A DNA stretch of 64,000 nt from Chaetoceros tenuissimus (Eukaryota > Bacillariophyta > Thalassiosirophyceae > Chaetocerotales > Chaetocerotaceae), in contig BLLK01000047.1 in assembly GCA_021927905.1 (NCBI GenBank), positions 3,720,001 to 3,784,000 on the forward strand, written 5' to 3'. The position numbers and the translations under genes are program-made. Below the pieces are notes generated by a model that worked only from the letters and a program-made list of their open reading frames with translations, did no database searches and was not told the DNA's origin. Shown in pieces: positions 31,267-42,467 of this stretch (within the stretch, counting starts at the first letter, position 1; each line of letters begins with the position of its first letter).

Positions 31267-33624
31267 ATGGAGGGCGAAAGCACAAGCCTATTACAGGATC
31301 GATCTAGATATGAGGTTTTTGAAATGGAAGATCAATCCGAGCTAGTTAGCTCTGATGATGGGCTTGAGCGAGCAGATAGTCAAGATGACTCTATTGATGA
31401 ACAAGTTGAATATTTCCGCAATGCTTTTCGATATTGGAAACAACTTCTTACAAAACCTCTTCTTCTTTTAGTACTCAATGTTTCCATCATTATAGTCACC
31501 AATCTAATTCATCATCATCTGCAAGAGCGTTCTCATTTCAGATCTAATTATCATGACCGTAGTGATGACGACCGTGGTGTTGACGACCAACAATACAAGA
31601 ACTTAGAAGAACTCTATTTCGCAGAATTCGAACGAGATGCTTCATGGTATTTGCAGCTTATAAACATTGTTCTGGCACTTCTCTTTGCAGTTGACACAAT
31701 TATTCTTCTAGGATATATCTATGGGTTGATTCAAACGATTGGTGACATGAGGTCAGAGCTAATTCATTTAAATAGTTTAATTGAGGAAAAAGAAAAATGT
31801 CAATTAGGAACAGAATTTTCTTTGCGGTACACTGATGCATTATTTGCTACTAAATTCGAATCGATGCTTCGAACTGGTTCATGTCCTAATGAGAGTAAGA
31901 GGTATGCGTTGGTAAATCTTCTCCATTTCGCAGCATGCGTATGCTTAATAGGTTTCTTCCAACATCTTGCTGTCCTTACAATCCTGCATTTTGGACTGAT
32001 AAAAGAGAATGACACAATTTGTTCCCCTGCCCATTTGTTTCATATTGAAACTTATGTCGGAGGTTATTACGGTGATGTTTTGGTCGAGGTCAACCAATTA
32101 GAGAAAATACCAAATATTCTACCAAAGGATTTGTTTGAAGCCACAACAAGTGCAGATGCACTAAGATTGGAATATGGTACGAAGGTTGTTTTCGCAGAAA
32201 AGAAAGAGTACTACCATAGCTTAGCTTCGGAATATCCAAGCTTCGCTAGCTTGAATGACGGATTCACCTTCTTTGAAACTTGGAAAGAAAGTAGACCTGG
32301 TGGTACCAGTAGTTTAAAAGTTCTTGACAAAAATGGAAAATATATAAATGTTCCAACTATAAGTAGGTCCCATAGATGGGGTTTTGAGGGGAAACTTGGG
32401 TTCAGACTCCAAAAAGAAAACCGACTGTGTTACGCATTTCAACCAGATTCAGAAGATCATTACTTGAACCCAAATGTTTATTACGGTAGACATATCGATC
32501 TTTACATGTTCTGTCACTGCTCTGGTACCTTCTCGAGTTATTTCCATAACATTTCAATGATTGATGAAAAGTTCAACGATCGAAAAATCAAAGATATGAT
32601 ATTTTTAGGTTACAAATTGAGTTTCACTGATGATGATACCTTTTGGACAGTTTCAATGTTTGATAAAATCACTCCAAATCCTACTTCCATGTCCTATGAT
32701 CATGATTATCGACATCCAAATATTCATGAAAATCCTTTTCCAAGAAATGTCACACAAGTATTCAGCAAATACGATATATGTACAATGAAGAAAATGGAGA
32801 GAGTCGAAGTAACGCTCCAAATTAATCCAGTCATTGACAATGAAAAACATGATAGACATAATAGAGGTCATGATGTTTGTACTGATGCTCTCGATAAGGT
32901 CCTTTTACATCTCTGTGTAGGTTTAAGTCCATTTTTGATTGTTTATTCGTGCTGGAAGAGATTTTCTGTGACACCTCTCTTGATATTTTTGCCCATCGGT
33001 ATTTCATTTCAAATTCAAGTCTACAAACACGAAGATAGGATTTCTACACATTTTGCATACCTGAATTCATTCATTGAATTCTACCGTCCGGTATTGCTTG
33101 TGGCTATTATTGTTCTACAGATAATCATGATTTCATCTCTAACCTTAGGATATCCAAGAATTTCTCAAAAATTGACAAGAGATGGGTATTGGTGGAGTGT
33201 GTATGGAATAATCGTGATGATGTTCTTGTTTTTGATCCTCGATAATGAGGCAATGGATGATGGTATGGGGCCATTCATAATGGTTATGGAAATACTTTGC
33301 ATCCTATGGATAAAAATATTGAGTGAGGGTCCTATTTTAAAGATAGCGGTTGTCACCACAATGGTCATATCAGTTTTTCGAATGCTTGATCGAGACTCGC
33401 TGGATTATGATTGTATTGAATGTTGGATAATAGTCTTTTTTAGCGTCTCAATGTGGTTTCCTTTGGTAGCATTTGTAGATTCTCATAAACCGATGGCGAA
33501 GTTGCTTTTACGATCTTGTCTGCAAAGTCTAAAGCCAAAAGCGCAAAGGTTCTTGAATCATTTCTCAATGATAGATGCATTACAAAAAAGGCTTTCGAGG
33601 AGAAACAGCGAACAGAATGAATAA
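31267..33624 (+). CDS. Hypothetical 785-residue polytopic membrane protein
   Basis: An acidic N-terminus with Ser/Asp-rich stretches precedes a hydrophobic segment (LLLVLNVSIIIVTNLI), then two more (INIVLALLFAVDTIILLGYI; LVNLLHFAACVCLIGFF), a large loop of about 300 residues with several Cys and a His-rich phrase, and at least six membrane helices in the C-terminal third (for example LLVAIIVLQIIMISSLTL, YGIIVMMFLFLILDNEAM, ECWIIVFFSVSMWF). The tail is basic (KRLSRRNSEQ). The layout of membrane block, large extracytosolic loop, membrane block resembles the protein at 23728 but the sequences do not obviously match. No family recognised. Single exon, well-defined start. Confidence 0.75.
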   Translation: MEGESTSLLQDRSRYEVFEMEDQSELVSSDDGLERADSQDDSIDEQVEYFRNAFRYWKQLLTKPLLLLVLNVSIIIVTNLIHHHLQERSHFRSNYHDRSDDDRGVDDQQYKNLEELYFAEFERDASWYLQLINIVLALLFAVDTIILLGYIYGLIQTIGDMRSELIHLNSLIEEKEKCQLGTEFSLRYTDALFATKFESMLRTGSCPNESKRYALVNLLHFAACVCLIGFFQHLAVLTILHFGLIKENDTICSPAHLFHIETYVGGYYGDVLVEVNQLEKIPNILPKDLFEATTSADALRLEYGTKVVFAEKKEYYHSLASEYPSFASLNDGFTFFETWKESRPGGTSSLKVLDKNGKYINVPTISRSHRWGFEGKLGFRLQKENRLCYAFQPDSEDHYLNPNVYYGRHIDLYMFCHCSGTFSSYFHNISMIDEKFNDRKIKDMIFLGYKLSFTDDDTFWTVSMFDKITPNPTSMSYDHDYRHPNIHENPFPRNVTQVFSKYDICTMKKMERVEVTLQINPVIDNEKHDRHNRGHDVCTDALDKVLLHLCVGLSPFLIVYSCWKRFSVTPLLIFLPIGISFQIQVYKHEDRISTHFAYLNSFIEFYRPVLLVAIIVLQIIMISSLTLGYPRISQKLTRDGYWWSVYGIIVMMFLFLILDNEAMDDGMGPFIMVMEILCILWIKILSEGPILKIAVVTTMVISVFRMLDRDSLDYDCIECWIIVFFSVSMWFPLVAFVDSHKPMAKLLLRSCLQSLKPKAQRFLNHFSMIDALQKRLSRRNSEQNE

Positions 33625-33718
33625 ATACGACATTCTATCTCAGAATTTAAATTCTTTATAAATTTTACATATGTATTTCAATCTTGTAGAGTGCATATGA
33701 ACAATCACTTATTTTGAA

Positions 33719-35725
33719 TTAGGGTTTACAAACACAGCATGCATCTTCAGCTTTTTGTCCATTGTATGGTTCTTCAACCGAAGGATCTGGACAACTACTT
33801 GCATCTGGAATAGAATCGCACCCCATTGGATATACCACTCCACTTAGAACAATTCTCCAATTTGTATCATCAACACAACCTCCAACAAATGTTGGACTGG
33901 AAGATAATGACGGTACTAGGGATGGTGTATCGGATGGTATACTTGATGGCTGAGTTGATGTATATCTAGACCCTCCACATGCACAACATGCCTCATTGAC
34001 CGCTTTCCCTCCAAACGTGAAATATGAATCTGATAAAAGTATAGTACAAAGATTTGTGTTTGTGATTTGATCACATGTTGTACCCGAAAAGATTACTCCA
34101 GTATCATGATCTCCTGCTTTCCAATTTGGCTCACTTTCGCACTCTGATGGAGTGTCACTTGGCAACAAAGATGGGAACAGAGAGGGAATGGCTGATGGAA
34201 AGGATGAAGGATTTTCCGAAGGCATATCACTTGGAATAGAAGATGGAAATTGGGAAGGTTGATCTGAAGGTACGTCAGAAGGTATGTCACTTGGACTCGA
34301 GGAAGGCAAAAGCGATGGTTGATCTGAAGGAATATCTGATGGTACCATTGAAGGCTCTGAAGAAGGTAAACTAGAAGGTACGTCCGATGGAATATCACTA
34401 GGAATGAGAGATGGTTCCCAAGAGGGTTGATCTGAAGGTACATCTGATGGAATGCTTGAAGGTGTCGAAGAAGGTTGATCTGAAGGCATGTCCGATGGCA
34501 TAGAACTTGGTTCTGAAGAAGGTTGATCTGAAGGCATCGATGACGGAAGCTGGCTTGGTTGATCAGATGGAATGTCGCTCGGAATATCTGATGGCATCGA
34601 TGACGGAAGCAAACTTGGTTGATCAGATGGAATGTCTGACGGAATATCTGATGGCATCGATGACGGAAGCAAACTTGGTTGATCAGATGGTACGTCTGAA
34701 GGAATATCTGAGGGTTCTGATGACGGAAGTAAACTAGGTTCACTCGACGGATTGACCGAGAGAGATGGAACCACGGATGGCTCGCTACTTGGCAAAAGTG
34801 ATGGTTCTGAACTTGGTGCTAAAGACGGCAAAGCTGAGGGCTCTGAACTTGGAAGAAGACTTGGCTCAGATGACGGCGAAGAGCTTGGTGCACTTGACGG
34901 AAGCAACGAAGGCTCGCTAGAAGGAAGCAATGAGGGTTCTGACGATGGGAATATGGAAATCGACGGAATATCTGATGGTACATTAGAAGGATTTGATGTC
35001 GGAAGAAAGGTTGGAAATGGACTGGGCATGGGGGAAGGTGGACGAGAAGGGGAAGCAGATGGCTTGACGCTTGGTTCTGGAAACGGAGCCGCACTGGGAT
35101 GAATTGATAATGTTGGTGCTGCAGATGGTTCATTTCCACACAATTCGCATGTCTTTTTACAATTTTCAGCAATTTCTGGATATATGGAACATCTCCACGT
35201 TGTAGTACTTCTTGCAGCCCATTCACATGATTTATATTGATCAAGACCCGCAATGTAAAATTTAAGATTCCAATCATAATCTTCACAAGCAGTTGGAGCC
35301 GCGCTCGGGGAAACAGAAGGTTTTGCGGATGGGTTTGAGCTTGGGGAAGAAGATGGTTTTCGTGATGGACTTTTGCTTGGAGTGCCAATTGGACTAGCAC
35401 TTGGCCTGGAAGAAGGTTTACGTGAAGGTGAAACCGACGGTTTTGCGGATGGTTTGGCCGTAGGTGATGATGAAGGTGATGCACTTGGTGCAAAACAAGT
35501 ACCACATGTTGATCTACAATTTGCTCTAGCTTCTACATGCTTGTTACATCTCTCTTCTGTTTTCGCTCTTCTAATGTATCCACATCCTTTCCATGTATCT
35601 AGTATAGATATGTAAAATTGACCAGTTTCATCTTCACATTCAGCAACTGTCGAGGCAATAGTTTGTGATGCGAGTTGAAATAAAAGTATGAAACTCAAGA
35701 GAGTACGTCGACTATTCCTCTTCAT
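33719..35725 (-). CDS. Secreted Pro-Ser repeat protein with four Cys-rich modules (copy 1)
   Basis: A 668-residue protein. A signal peptide ([17 protein letters not shown]) is followed by a six-Cys ShKT-like module (about 29-80, ending CRSTCGTC), a short Pro-Ser linker, a second module (about 146-200, ending CKKTCELC), a long Pro-Ser region (about 200-545) built from PSDxPS, PSSEPS and PSLLPS units, and two C-terminal modules each ending in a CC.C pattern ([16 protein letters not shown]). The design, with small disulfide domains separated by stiff, heavily glycosylatable spacers, suggests an extracellular or frustule-associated protein; that location is inferred from signal peptide and composition. 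The tandem paralogue at 37316 shares the whole layout. Confidence 0.85.
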   Translation of the reverse strand: MKRNSRRTLLSFILLFQLASQTIASTVAECEDETGQFYISILDTWKGCGYIRRAKTEERCNKHVEARANCRSTCGTCFAPSASPSSSPTAKPSAKPSVSPSRKPSSRPSASPIGTPSKSPSRKPSSSPSSNPSAKPSVSPSAAPTACEDYDWNLKFYIAGLDQYKSCEWAARSTTTWRCSIYPEIAENCKKTCELCGNEPSAAPTLSIHPSAAPFPEPSVKPSASPSRPPSPMPSPFPTFLPTSNPSNVPSDIPSISIFPSSEPSLLPSSEPSLLPSSAPSSSPSSEPSLLPSSEPSALPSLAPSSEPSLLPSSEPSVVPSLSVNPSSEPSLLPSSEPSDIPSDVPSDQPSLLPSSMPSDIPSDIPSDQPSLLPSSMPSDIPSDIPSDQPSQLPSSMPSDQPSSEPSSMPSDMPSDQPSSTPSSIPSDVPSDQPSWEPSLIPSDIPSDVPSSLPSSEPSMVPSDIPSDQPSLLPSSSPSDIPSDVPSDQPSQFPSSIPSDMPSENPSSFPSAIPSLFPSLLPSDTPSECESEPNWKAGDHDTGVIFSGTTCDQITNTNLCTILLSDSYFTFGGKAVNEACCACGGSRYTSTQPSSIPSDTPSLVPSLSSSPTFVGGCVDDTNWRIVLSGVVYPMGCDSIPDASSCPDPSVEEPYNGQKAEDACCVCKP
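34135..35000 (-). repeat. Degenerate Pro-Ser coding repeat region
   Basis: Long run of imperfect 12- to 24-bp units encoding PSxxPS. A stretch near 34540-34740 has longer near-identical blocks of about 60 bp, showing local recent duplication. Confidence 0.7.
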
Positions 35726-36203
35726 CTTTTCTTGCTTGCTAGTTTGTTTGAAATGAAATCAATTTGAATCAAAAACCGTTCAATTGAAGGTATAGTTTAT
35801 TCAAGTGATAGATAGTAGTAGTAGTTGTTGTTGTAGTTGTTGTTTGTTGACAAACATAGATGAAGAATAGAAAACATATGTAAAGAAAACAGTATCATGC
35901 GTTGTAGCCAATAATTGAAAATACGGTGATCCGTTGGATATGTCAATCTATACTTTTGACGAGTCATTTATACTAAATCAATAGAAATTGTCTTGTAAAG
36001 ATCATTTTCACGGGATTGAAAGGTTATTTAACGTCTTTTCTTTGTCTCTCCATTCTATTTTAGGGGGTGAGATAGGGGGGACGAGTTGTGAACTCAAAAA
36101 TTATCTCGTTATTCTTCGTTTTGAGATCTGATGTCAAGGAATAGATAATGCAGAACAAACTGCACACAATTGCATCACCTTTGGAATATCTTTGTCAACA
36201 GTT
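35726..36203. other. Divergent intergenic region with trinucleotide repeat
   Basis: Between the Pro-Ser gene (minus) and the small F-box/ankyrin gene (plus). It holds a GTA/GTT-type microsatellite at about 35812-35850 and a purine-rich run near 36060-36082; otherwise nothing is recognised. Confidence 0.5.
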
Positions 36204-37094
36204 ATGCCATCTCAAATATTTTCACTTCCAGATGATGTGTTTTACAACATGCTTCTTTTTGTCGATCAGCCATTGAGTGTGGCTCGAGTAATTTGTACTC
36301 AAATAGCACCATTATCTTCAGATACAACCAATCTAGTTTCAAATACATCTACCCTCTGGGATTTTGTTCTTGGAGGGTACTATAGCACAGAATCTGGGGT
36401 TTCCTCTCCAAGTGCTTACAGAGCTCGGACTCAACGAAGAACTTCAAAACGGCTGAGAAGAACTACTGCAAAGGAAGATGTGATACATGCACATTTTAAT
36501 CTTAGAGATCAAACTGAAATGGCACTTCAAGAAGTTGCAGAAATGGCAATATCTAAAACACCAAAGCCATTATCTTTAGCCCGCTTGAGAGGAATTTTGA
36601 CAAACTATGGACCGACAATCAATATTAATCAGAGGTCAGCTATAGGTGGTACTTTTCTTGTGGACTGTTGTCGTGCTAGGTGTGTCAAGGAAAGTGCTAT
36701 TCTAGCATGTGTCAAGGAATTAATTGAAAAATATGGTGCCAATCCCAATATACCAGCTACAGAGGGTAACACATATAATCGGGTGAACAAGAATAAAAGC
36801 AAACATAATACACTACCGTGTCTAGTTGTAGCAGCTAGTCGAGGTATGCCCACCATAGTCAAGTACTTACTTGATAATACCACTGCATCAATTGAAGAAA
36901 TGGGTACAAGTAGATTTCGATTATATATGAATCCAAAAAAGAGTGTATGTGGTACTTACACTGCCTTGTCATTTGCGGAAAAGATGAAAGAGGCTGAAAT
37001 TGAAAATGGTGCAACTAACCAGCAGTTGCCATCCTTATTGAAATGTATCAAACTTCTCAATAATGCTCAAGCTAGGATGATGAAAGAGGATTGA
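36204..37094 (+). CDS. Small F-box/ankyrin protein
   Basis: A 296-residue protein. The first 60 residues fit an F-box (IFSLPDDVFYNMLLFVDQPLSVARVICTQ, then TSTLWDFVLGGYY). A basic patch (RARTQRRTSKRLRR) may be a nuclear signal. The second half has two or three ankyrin-like units (LIEKYGANPNIPA; LVVAASRGMPTIVKYLLD; TYTALSFAEKM). It differs from the CPW-type proteins elsewhere in this window and belongs to another F-box/ankyrin group. It sits alone on the plus strand between the two minus-strand Pro-Ser paralogues. The ATG at 36204 was chosen; the upstream extension has only a TTG. Confidence 0.8.
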   Translation: MPSQIFSLPDDVFYNMLLFVDQPLSVARVICTQIAPLSSDTTNLVSNTSTLWDFVLGGYYSTESGVSSPSAYRARTQRRTSKRLRRTTAKEDVIHAHFNLRDQTEMALQEVAEMAISKTPKPLSLARLRGILTNYGPTININQRSAIGGTFLVDCCRARCVKESAILACVKELIEKYGANPNIPATEGNTYNRVNKNKSKHNTLPCLVVAASRGMPTIVKYLLDNTTASIEEMGTSRFRLYMNPKKSVCGTYTALSFAEKMKEAEIENGATNQQLPSLLKCIKLLNNAQARMMKED

Positions 37095-37315
37095 GAAATT
37101 GCTTATTTTCATTTAATGTATAATTCATGTAAAATACACTTTAAAAAACAAAGTAACACCACTACAGCTTTTTAAAGTATATGAATCCGATCTTTCTTCC
37201 AGCTTCAGTATTTGTTTAAATTGTTGTCTGCCCCGATTCTTCATAATAAAAATAATTACCTTAACTAAATGAATTAAACATTAATAATTAACATTTAAAT
37301 CTAAAATACAAAATC

Positions 37316-39283
37316 CTAACGAACTTGAACATGAGTTCCTCCTCCACATTTACAACATGCCTGTGCGGCTGTCCGACCATTGTAACTTTCAGTGAGAGTA
37401 TCACAGGTTCCATCTGGAATATCTGCACAAGGAATATCGTAAGCTTGGCCACTATATACAACCTTCCAATCTGCTACATCTGTACAAACAGTCGGGGAAT
37501 CTGTTCTTGGAACTCCATTTTGAGTTGGACTAAGAGATACCGATGGTAAAAGTGAAGGAGCTGACGACGGTACTGTCGAAGGTTGGATTGACTGAAATTT
37601 TGAACCACCACAAACACAACATGCTTCATCTACTGCCTTTCCACCAAAGTAATATGCATCATCTGATAGAAATAATGAACAATAGTTTGCAGTAATTTGA
37701 GCACATGCTCTTCCAGAAAAAGTAACGTCAACATCATACACTCCTGAGATCCATGTAGGTTCATCTTCACATTCACTTGGTGTATCACTCGGAATCAAAG
37801 ATGGAAAATCAGAAGGCATATCAGAAGGAATCAATGATGGTACCATTGATGGCTCTGAAGAAGGTAAAAGTGATGGTTGATCACTAGGAAGAGAAGATGG
37901 TAGCAGTGATGGCTGATCTGAAGGAATGTCTGATGGTACGTCCGAAGGTGTTAGACTGGGGATATCTGAAGGTACCATTGATGGCTCCGAAGAAGGTAAA
38001 AGCGATGGTTGATCACTAGGAAGACTTGATGGCTGTGAAGAAGGTTGATCCGAGGGTATATCGGATGGAATGTCCGAAGGTTGCGATGACGGATTATCGC
38101 TCGGGACGTCTGAAGGGATCATGGATGGTTCTGAAGACGGCAAGAGCGATGGTTGATCACTGGGAAGACTTGAAGGCTGCGATGACGGGACGTCGCTCGG
38201 AACGTCCGATGGCATAGAACTTGGTTCTGAAGAAGGTTGATCTGAAGGTTGTGACGAGGGCAAAAGAGATGGTTCTGAAGAGGGTGCTGAACTCGGAAGT
38301 AAAGAAGGCTCACTTGATGGATTTGAGCTCGGTTCTAAAGAGGGTGCTGAACTCGGAAGTAAAGATGGCTCACTCGACGGATTGGAACTCGGTACCATAG
38401 ATGGCTCGCTACTTGGCAAAAGAGATGGGGCACTCGACGGATTTTGAGACAGAGATGGAATGTCACTTGGAACGTCCGACGGAGCAGCCGACACTGACGG
38501 AAGATATGAAGGCTCTAACGAGGGTTCCGAGGATGGTACTAAACTTGGAGAATCCGAAGGGCTGCTTGTTGGTGCTAATGTTGGAAATGGACTTGGCATA
38601 GGTGAGGGTGGACGAGAAGGGCGTTGACTTGGACTTGGACTTTTTAAAGGAGTAGGATTTGCGGTAGGATTAGGTGAAATTGTGGGTGATACACTAGGCG
38701 AATTTGCACACATGTTACATGTTTTTCTGCATTTCTTAGCAGGCTCGACAAAGGAACATCTCCACGTCGTTGAAAGCCTTGCAACCCATTCACATGATTT
38801 ATATTCATTAACTTCCGAAACATAAAATTTAAGACTCCAATCATAATCTTCACAAGCAGTTGGAGCCGCCGAAGGTGTCACCGATGGCTTGCCTGTTGGC
38901 CTCTTTGAAGGTTCTCCGGTTGGATTTTTCGTCGGACTTGCAGTTGGTTGACCTGTGGGTCGTTTTGAAGGTGAAGCTGTTGGACTAAAAGTTACTGGTG
39001 CTTTCGTTGGTTTGCCCGTCGGTGATGCTGAAGGTGCTGCACTTGGTGCATAACAAGTACCACAAGTTTCTCTACAATTTGCTCTTGCTTCTACATGATT
39101 ATTACATCTAAACTCAGTGCTTTTCCTCCTGACATATTCACAACTTCTCTCTTCTCCCAATTTACTAAACATGAATCTTCCTTCTTCATCTTTGCATTCA
39201 GCAACTGTCGAGGCAATAGTTTGTGATGCGAGTTGTAATAAAAGGATGAACCTTATTATAGCACTTGTTCGATATCGTTTCAT
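37316..39283 (-). CDS. Secreted Pro-Ser repeat protein with four Cys-rich modules (copy 2)
   Basis: A 655-residue tandem paralogue of the gene at 33719, with the same parts in the same order: signal peptide ([14 protein letters not shown]), two N-terminal ShKT-like modules ending CRETCGTC and CRKTCNMC, a long Pro-Ser region, and two C-terminal modules ending EACCVCGG and QACCKCGGG. The linker between modules 1 and 2 uses PTGxPT units where copy 1 has PSxxPS. DNA identity between the copies is high around the signal peptide and continues a little upstream of the ATG, while the Pro-Ser tracts have diverged in length and order. Likely extracellular, as for copy 1. Confidence 0.85.
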   Translation of the reverse strand: MKRYRTSAIIRFILLLQLASQTIASTVAECKDEEGRFMFSKLGEERSCEYVRRKSTEFRCNNHVEARANCRETCGTCYAPSAAPSASPTGKPTKAPVTFSPTASPSKRPTGQPTASPTKNPTGEPSKRPTGKPSVTPSAAPTACEDYDWSLKFYVSEVNEYKSCEWVARLSTTWRCSFVEPAKKCRKTCNMCANSPSVSPTISPNPTANPTPLKSPSPSQRPSRPPSPMPSPFPTLAPTSSPSDSPSLVPSSEPSLEPSYLPSVSAAPSDVPSDIPSLSQNPSSAPSLLPSSEPSMVPSSNPSSEPSLLPSSAPSLEPSSNPSSEPSLLPSSAPSSEPSLLPSSQPSDQPSSEPSSMPSDVPSDVPSSQPSSLPSDQPSLLPSSEPSMIPSDVPSDNPSSQPSDIPSDIPSDQPSSQPSSLPSDQPSLLPSSEPSMVPSDIPSLTPSDVPSDIPSDQPSLLPSSLPSDQPSLLPSSEPSMVPSLIPSDMPSDFPSLIPSDTPSECEDEPTWISGVYDVDVTFSGRACAQITANYCSLFLSDDAYYFGGKAVDEACCVCGGSKFQSIQPSTVPSSAPSLLPSVSLSPTQNGVPRTDSPTVCTDVADWKVVYSGQAYDIPCADIPDGTCDTLTESYNGRTAAQACCKCGGGTHVQVR

Positions 39284-39788
39284 CTTTTCTTGCTTGCTTT
39301 TGTTTATTCTACTAGTACTGCTTCTTTGTGTTGAGTTTCAAACAGATCAATTGCTACAGACTAGTTCGTCATCGAGTTTTGCTACGATGATTCTCTTTCT
39401 TATCCACATACATAACATATGTTGGAAAATCAATTATTGATGGTTTGCATATGCGTTGAATCTCACTTTTCTAACTGAGTTTGACTAAAAAAGGAAATAA
39501 TAAGACTAAATATTTCCATTGGACACTATTTTGAAGATATTTAGAACGGGAATGACGGGTCATTTTGGTGAAAATAATATAGCTAGTTTCTAGCTACATC
39601 TCTCTTTGCTTCTCTTCTTCATCTTGCAAATTGAATGGTGGACGGAGAGCGCAAAAAAGTGCAACATGAAGCAGCCAGCACTCCTAAAATGCAAGTAATT
39701 TGCACGTCAACTTATCAGGCTTGAATTGAATTCTACCATCAAATTCAATAGTTTTTGTTCAAGATAAAACTATAAACTCACTACGAAA
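39284..39788. other. Divergent intergenic region
   Basis: Holds the promoters of Pro-Ser copy 2 (minus) and eIF3L (plus). A small palindrome (tagctag, 3-nt gap, ctagcta) lies near 39582-39598. No ORF supported. Confidence 0.5.
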
Positions 39789-41487
39789 ATGTCGACTGAA
39801 GAATTTCTCCCAGATGCTTTGAAGGATTTCATTTTTGACCTTCATGACTCTGTTCGCACCTCTCAAATTCCAGTTGAACAGCAGAACCTTTACAATGGTA
39901 CTTTCCGTGAATTAACTTCCAAAGTAAGTCTCTTTCTTGCCATTGTAGTAACGTTATTTATATAGCTATTGTAGAAATATATCTTTACAGCTTTAAATGT
40001 TTGAGCAATCATTTACCTATGTCACTCACGTATCTTTTTGCGTTTAGTATTTTGAAAAGAGTGCTTGGCCTTCCACTGAAGCAGTTTCTGTTGAATGCGG
40101 AGGAGACGAAGTATTCTTGGCTGTTTACAAGGAGCTTACACTAAGACATTTGCACTCCATCACTCGTCCAAATGGTCGCGATCGCGTTGAAGGATGGAAA
40201 GTCTACGAAGCACTTTTTGACACCATCATATCTGAAGCAGAAAAGGAAAACGCAATGAACGATGCACCATTATTTCTTCTTCCAGAATGGGCATTTGATA
40301 TGATGCATGAATTCCTTTATCAATTCCAAGGATTTTGTCAATTTAGAACTGGAGTTTTTGCTAATGCTTCGAAATATGCTCCTGGAGGAATCTCAGAAGG
40401 AAAGCAGCCACCAAAACACATTACTGAAAACCTTGAAGTACTCTCTCAAAACAAGGATGCATGGGCTGTACAAAAGGTTATGTACTACCTTGCACGTTTC
40501 ATTGAAATTGGAAGTGCTGATAAGGCTGCTGCTGCATACCAATACCTTGCAATCTTTGCAGCTGTGACTTTGTCAAGACTTGAATGTTTGTTGGGTGATT
40601 ATTCATCCTCTCTTTCTGCTCTCGATACCATCAGTTCAAAATTCATAGTTGAGCCTCCGCGTGGGTCAGATTCAGATGTTAAAGCTATGACTGCGGAGGA
40701 GATTGTAGAATCTGTGTTTGCGGCAAAGGTTAGCATGACTTACCATGCGGGAGTTGCATACCTTATGCTCAGAAGATATAAGGATGCATGCAACGTTTTG
40801 GGAGATATGTGCGCAACCATGAGAAGAGGTTTCAAGTCTGGAGTATACAGGAAGATTGTAGGAATAGAGCAGCACACAAAGCTTTATGATCGTATGATCG
40901 CTTTGTTGGCAATCATTACTCACGTAACTCCATCCTATGGACTTGTTGATGAGAGTGTTTCAAATGCAGTGAGAGAAAGACATGGAAACCAATTGTCCAA
41001 GATTGAGGCAGGAGAAGAGGGATACGAAGATTTGTTCATGTATGCTTGTCCAAAGTTTATCAGTCCATCTGTGCCAAAGTATGAAGATGCATTGACCAAG
41101 GGAAGTTCAACTGGCCACGACGCAGCATACAAGCTTCAAATCAACCACTTTATGAATGAAATGTCTAACCAACAGACATTGATGAAACTTAGATCTTATA
41201 TGAAGCTCTACACCTCCATCAGTGTTGAAAAGTTACAAAAGATGGTTCAAGAGGATGATTTTGAATCGCTCCTTCTTTCATACAAGCAAAAGACCTACCA
41301 AGTAGAAGATAGTGAAGATGGAGTTGTACGTGGAAGCGTAATGGACATACATTACTTCATCAAGGACGGAATTATCCATGTAGATGAAGCGGAAAAGCAG
41401 AATAGATTCGAAACCTACTTCATGTCTCAAATTGCTCAAAGCACAGATATTAGAAAGAATGTTGGATCCATCTCAGTACAAATTTAA
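39789..41487 (+). CDS. EIF3L: Translation initiation factor eIF3 subunit L
   Basis: Two exons, 39789-39923 and 40048-41487, with a 124-nt intron, giving 524 residues. Exon 1 encodes MSTEEFLPDALKDFIFDLHD... and joins SK to YFEKSAWPS. Family phrases include LLPEWAFDMMHEFLYQFQGF, FARFIEIG-like (LARFIEIGSAD), VTLSRLECLLGDY, VSMTYHAGVAYLMLRRYKDA and VRERHGNQLSKIEAG. The C-terminal part is a PCI domain, which packs against other eIF3 subunits on the 40S ribosome. Length is close to that of animal and plant eIF3L (about 530-560). It ends 77 bases before the convergent DUF6816-like gene. Confidence 0.95.
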
Positions 41488-41564
41488 ATATAAACAATAG
41501 ATAAGAAATTCAATGTCTACGTTTCTGCGAAGAAAAAAATCTTGTTGACATGATTGATTAGCTC

Positions 41565-42467
41565 TTAAGTAACTTTCCTTGCAGTTAGTTGATGAGAGTA
41601 TACTGCAACTGGCTTGGACGGTTCTTGGAAAAACATTGCATCTTGTGGGTCCAAGTAGCATGCAGTCAAAATGTTTCCAGTCAACAGACTTGGATCCTCC
41701 GTTTGCTTCCATGTAAAGAATTGACCATAGTTACCAACAACTTGTCTCGCTACACCAAACTCTTGACTAAGACTAAATGTTACTTGTCTTGCATATTCAC
41801 TGCACACAAAAATCTCCAAAGCATCATTATTTGGGTTCTTGACCAATTCACTCTCCCTAGCATTACAAAATAATTCAATTCTCTCTGCATTTCTTGTTCT
41901 ATTTTTGACAAATTCAATTGATATTCTATTTGGATTACTTGACGGATCATAGATTACGTTCTCAACAGCTTTGTAGCCTCCCAAATGTGCAGAGATGCTT
42001 GAAGGAAGTGTCACTGCTCGATCTTCTAATCCATTCGGATCGATTTTCATTCTATAAGTTGTACTTTCTCTTCCAACATCTGCAATAGAAGCAATGCTAC
42101 ATTTCTGAAAGCCCGGAATGTTTACATTTTGTACAATGTCTTGTTTGTTAATGGTTCTGGACGGGAATAGATATCCTGCAAATTTCAGAGTCGCATCCCA
42201 TTCTCCTCTCATGAATGGAGGATAGATTTGTGCAGAAGGTGGGATGTTGAATACAGAATTTTTGAGTGCTGCAGCATCGCGTTTTGATAGTTTAGCAGCG
42301 AGTCCTTCCGCATGAGCTGCATTAGCATTTGAAATAAGTGGCACTATTGATGCACTAGATACTTGGATCGCTTTTCTTCTTGAGAAAGAATTTGTGGCAA
42401 GGCCAGTCACCACATTCGCAAATTGAAGAAAGATTGTAGCTGTAATGAGAAAAGAAGTGAACTTCAT
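41565..42467 (-). CDS. Thylakoid-lumen protein, DUF6816-like
   Basis: A 300-residue protein with a signal peptide (SFLITATIFLQFANVVTG) and then a thylakoid Tat-type signal: SRRKAIQ with twin Arg, a hydrophobic stretch and an Ala-rich end (NANAAHA|EG). The mature part starts with a run of Ala, then NIPPSAQIYPPFMRGEWDAT, which resembles the opening of the cyanobacterial/plastid DUF6816 family (lumenal, function unknown). The rest is beta-rich without catalytic motifs. The family call is from memory of that opening motif and is tentative; plastid lumen location is well supported by the presequence. Confidence 0.7.
   Translation of the reverse strand: MKFTSFLITATIFLQFANVVTGLATNSFSRRKAIQVSSASIVPLISNANAAHAEGLAAKLSKRDAAALKNSVFNIPPSAQIYPPFMRGEWDATLKFAGYLFPSRTINKQDIVQNVNIPGFQKCSIASIADVGRESTTYRMKIDPNGLEDRAVTLPSSISAHLGGYKAVENVIYDPSSNPNRISIEFVKNRTRNAERIELFCNARESELVKNPNNDALEIFVCSEYARQVTFSLSQEFGVARQVVGNYGQFFTWKQTEDPSLLTGNILTACYLDPQDAMFFQEPSKPVAVYSHQLTARKVT

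Noticed and set aside
34093-35505. Long overlapping ORFs in other frames of the Pro-Ser gene
   Set aside because: Shadow frames kept open by the repeat; the frame with signal peptide and Cys modules is the real one.
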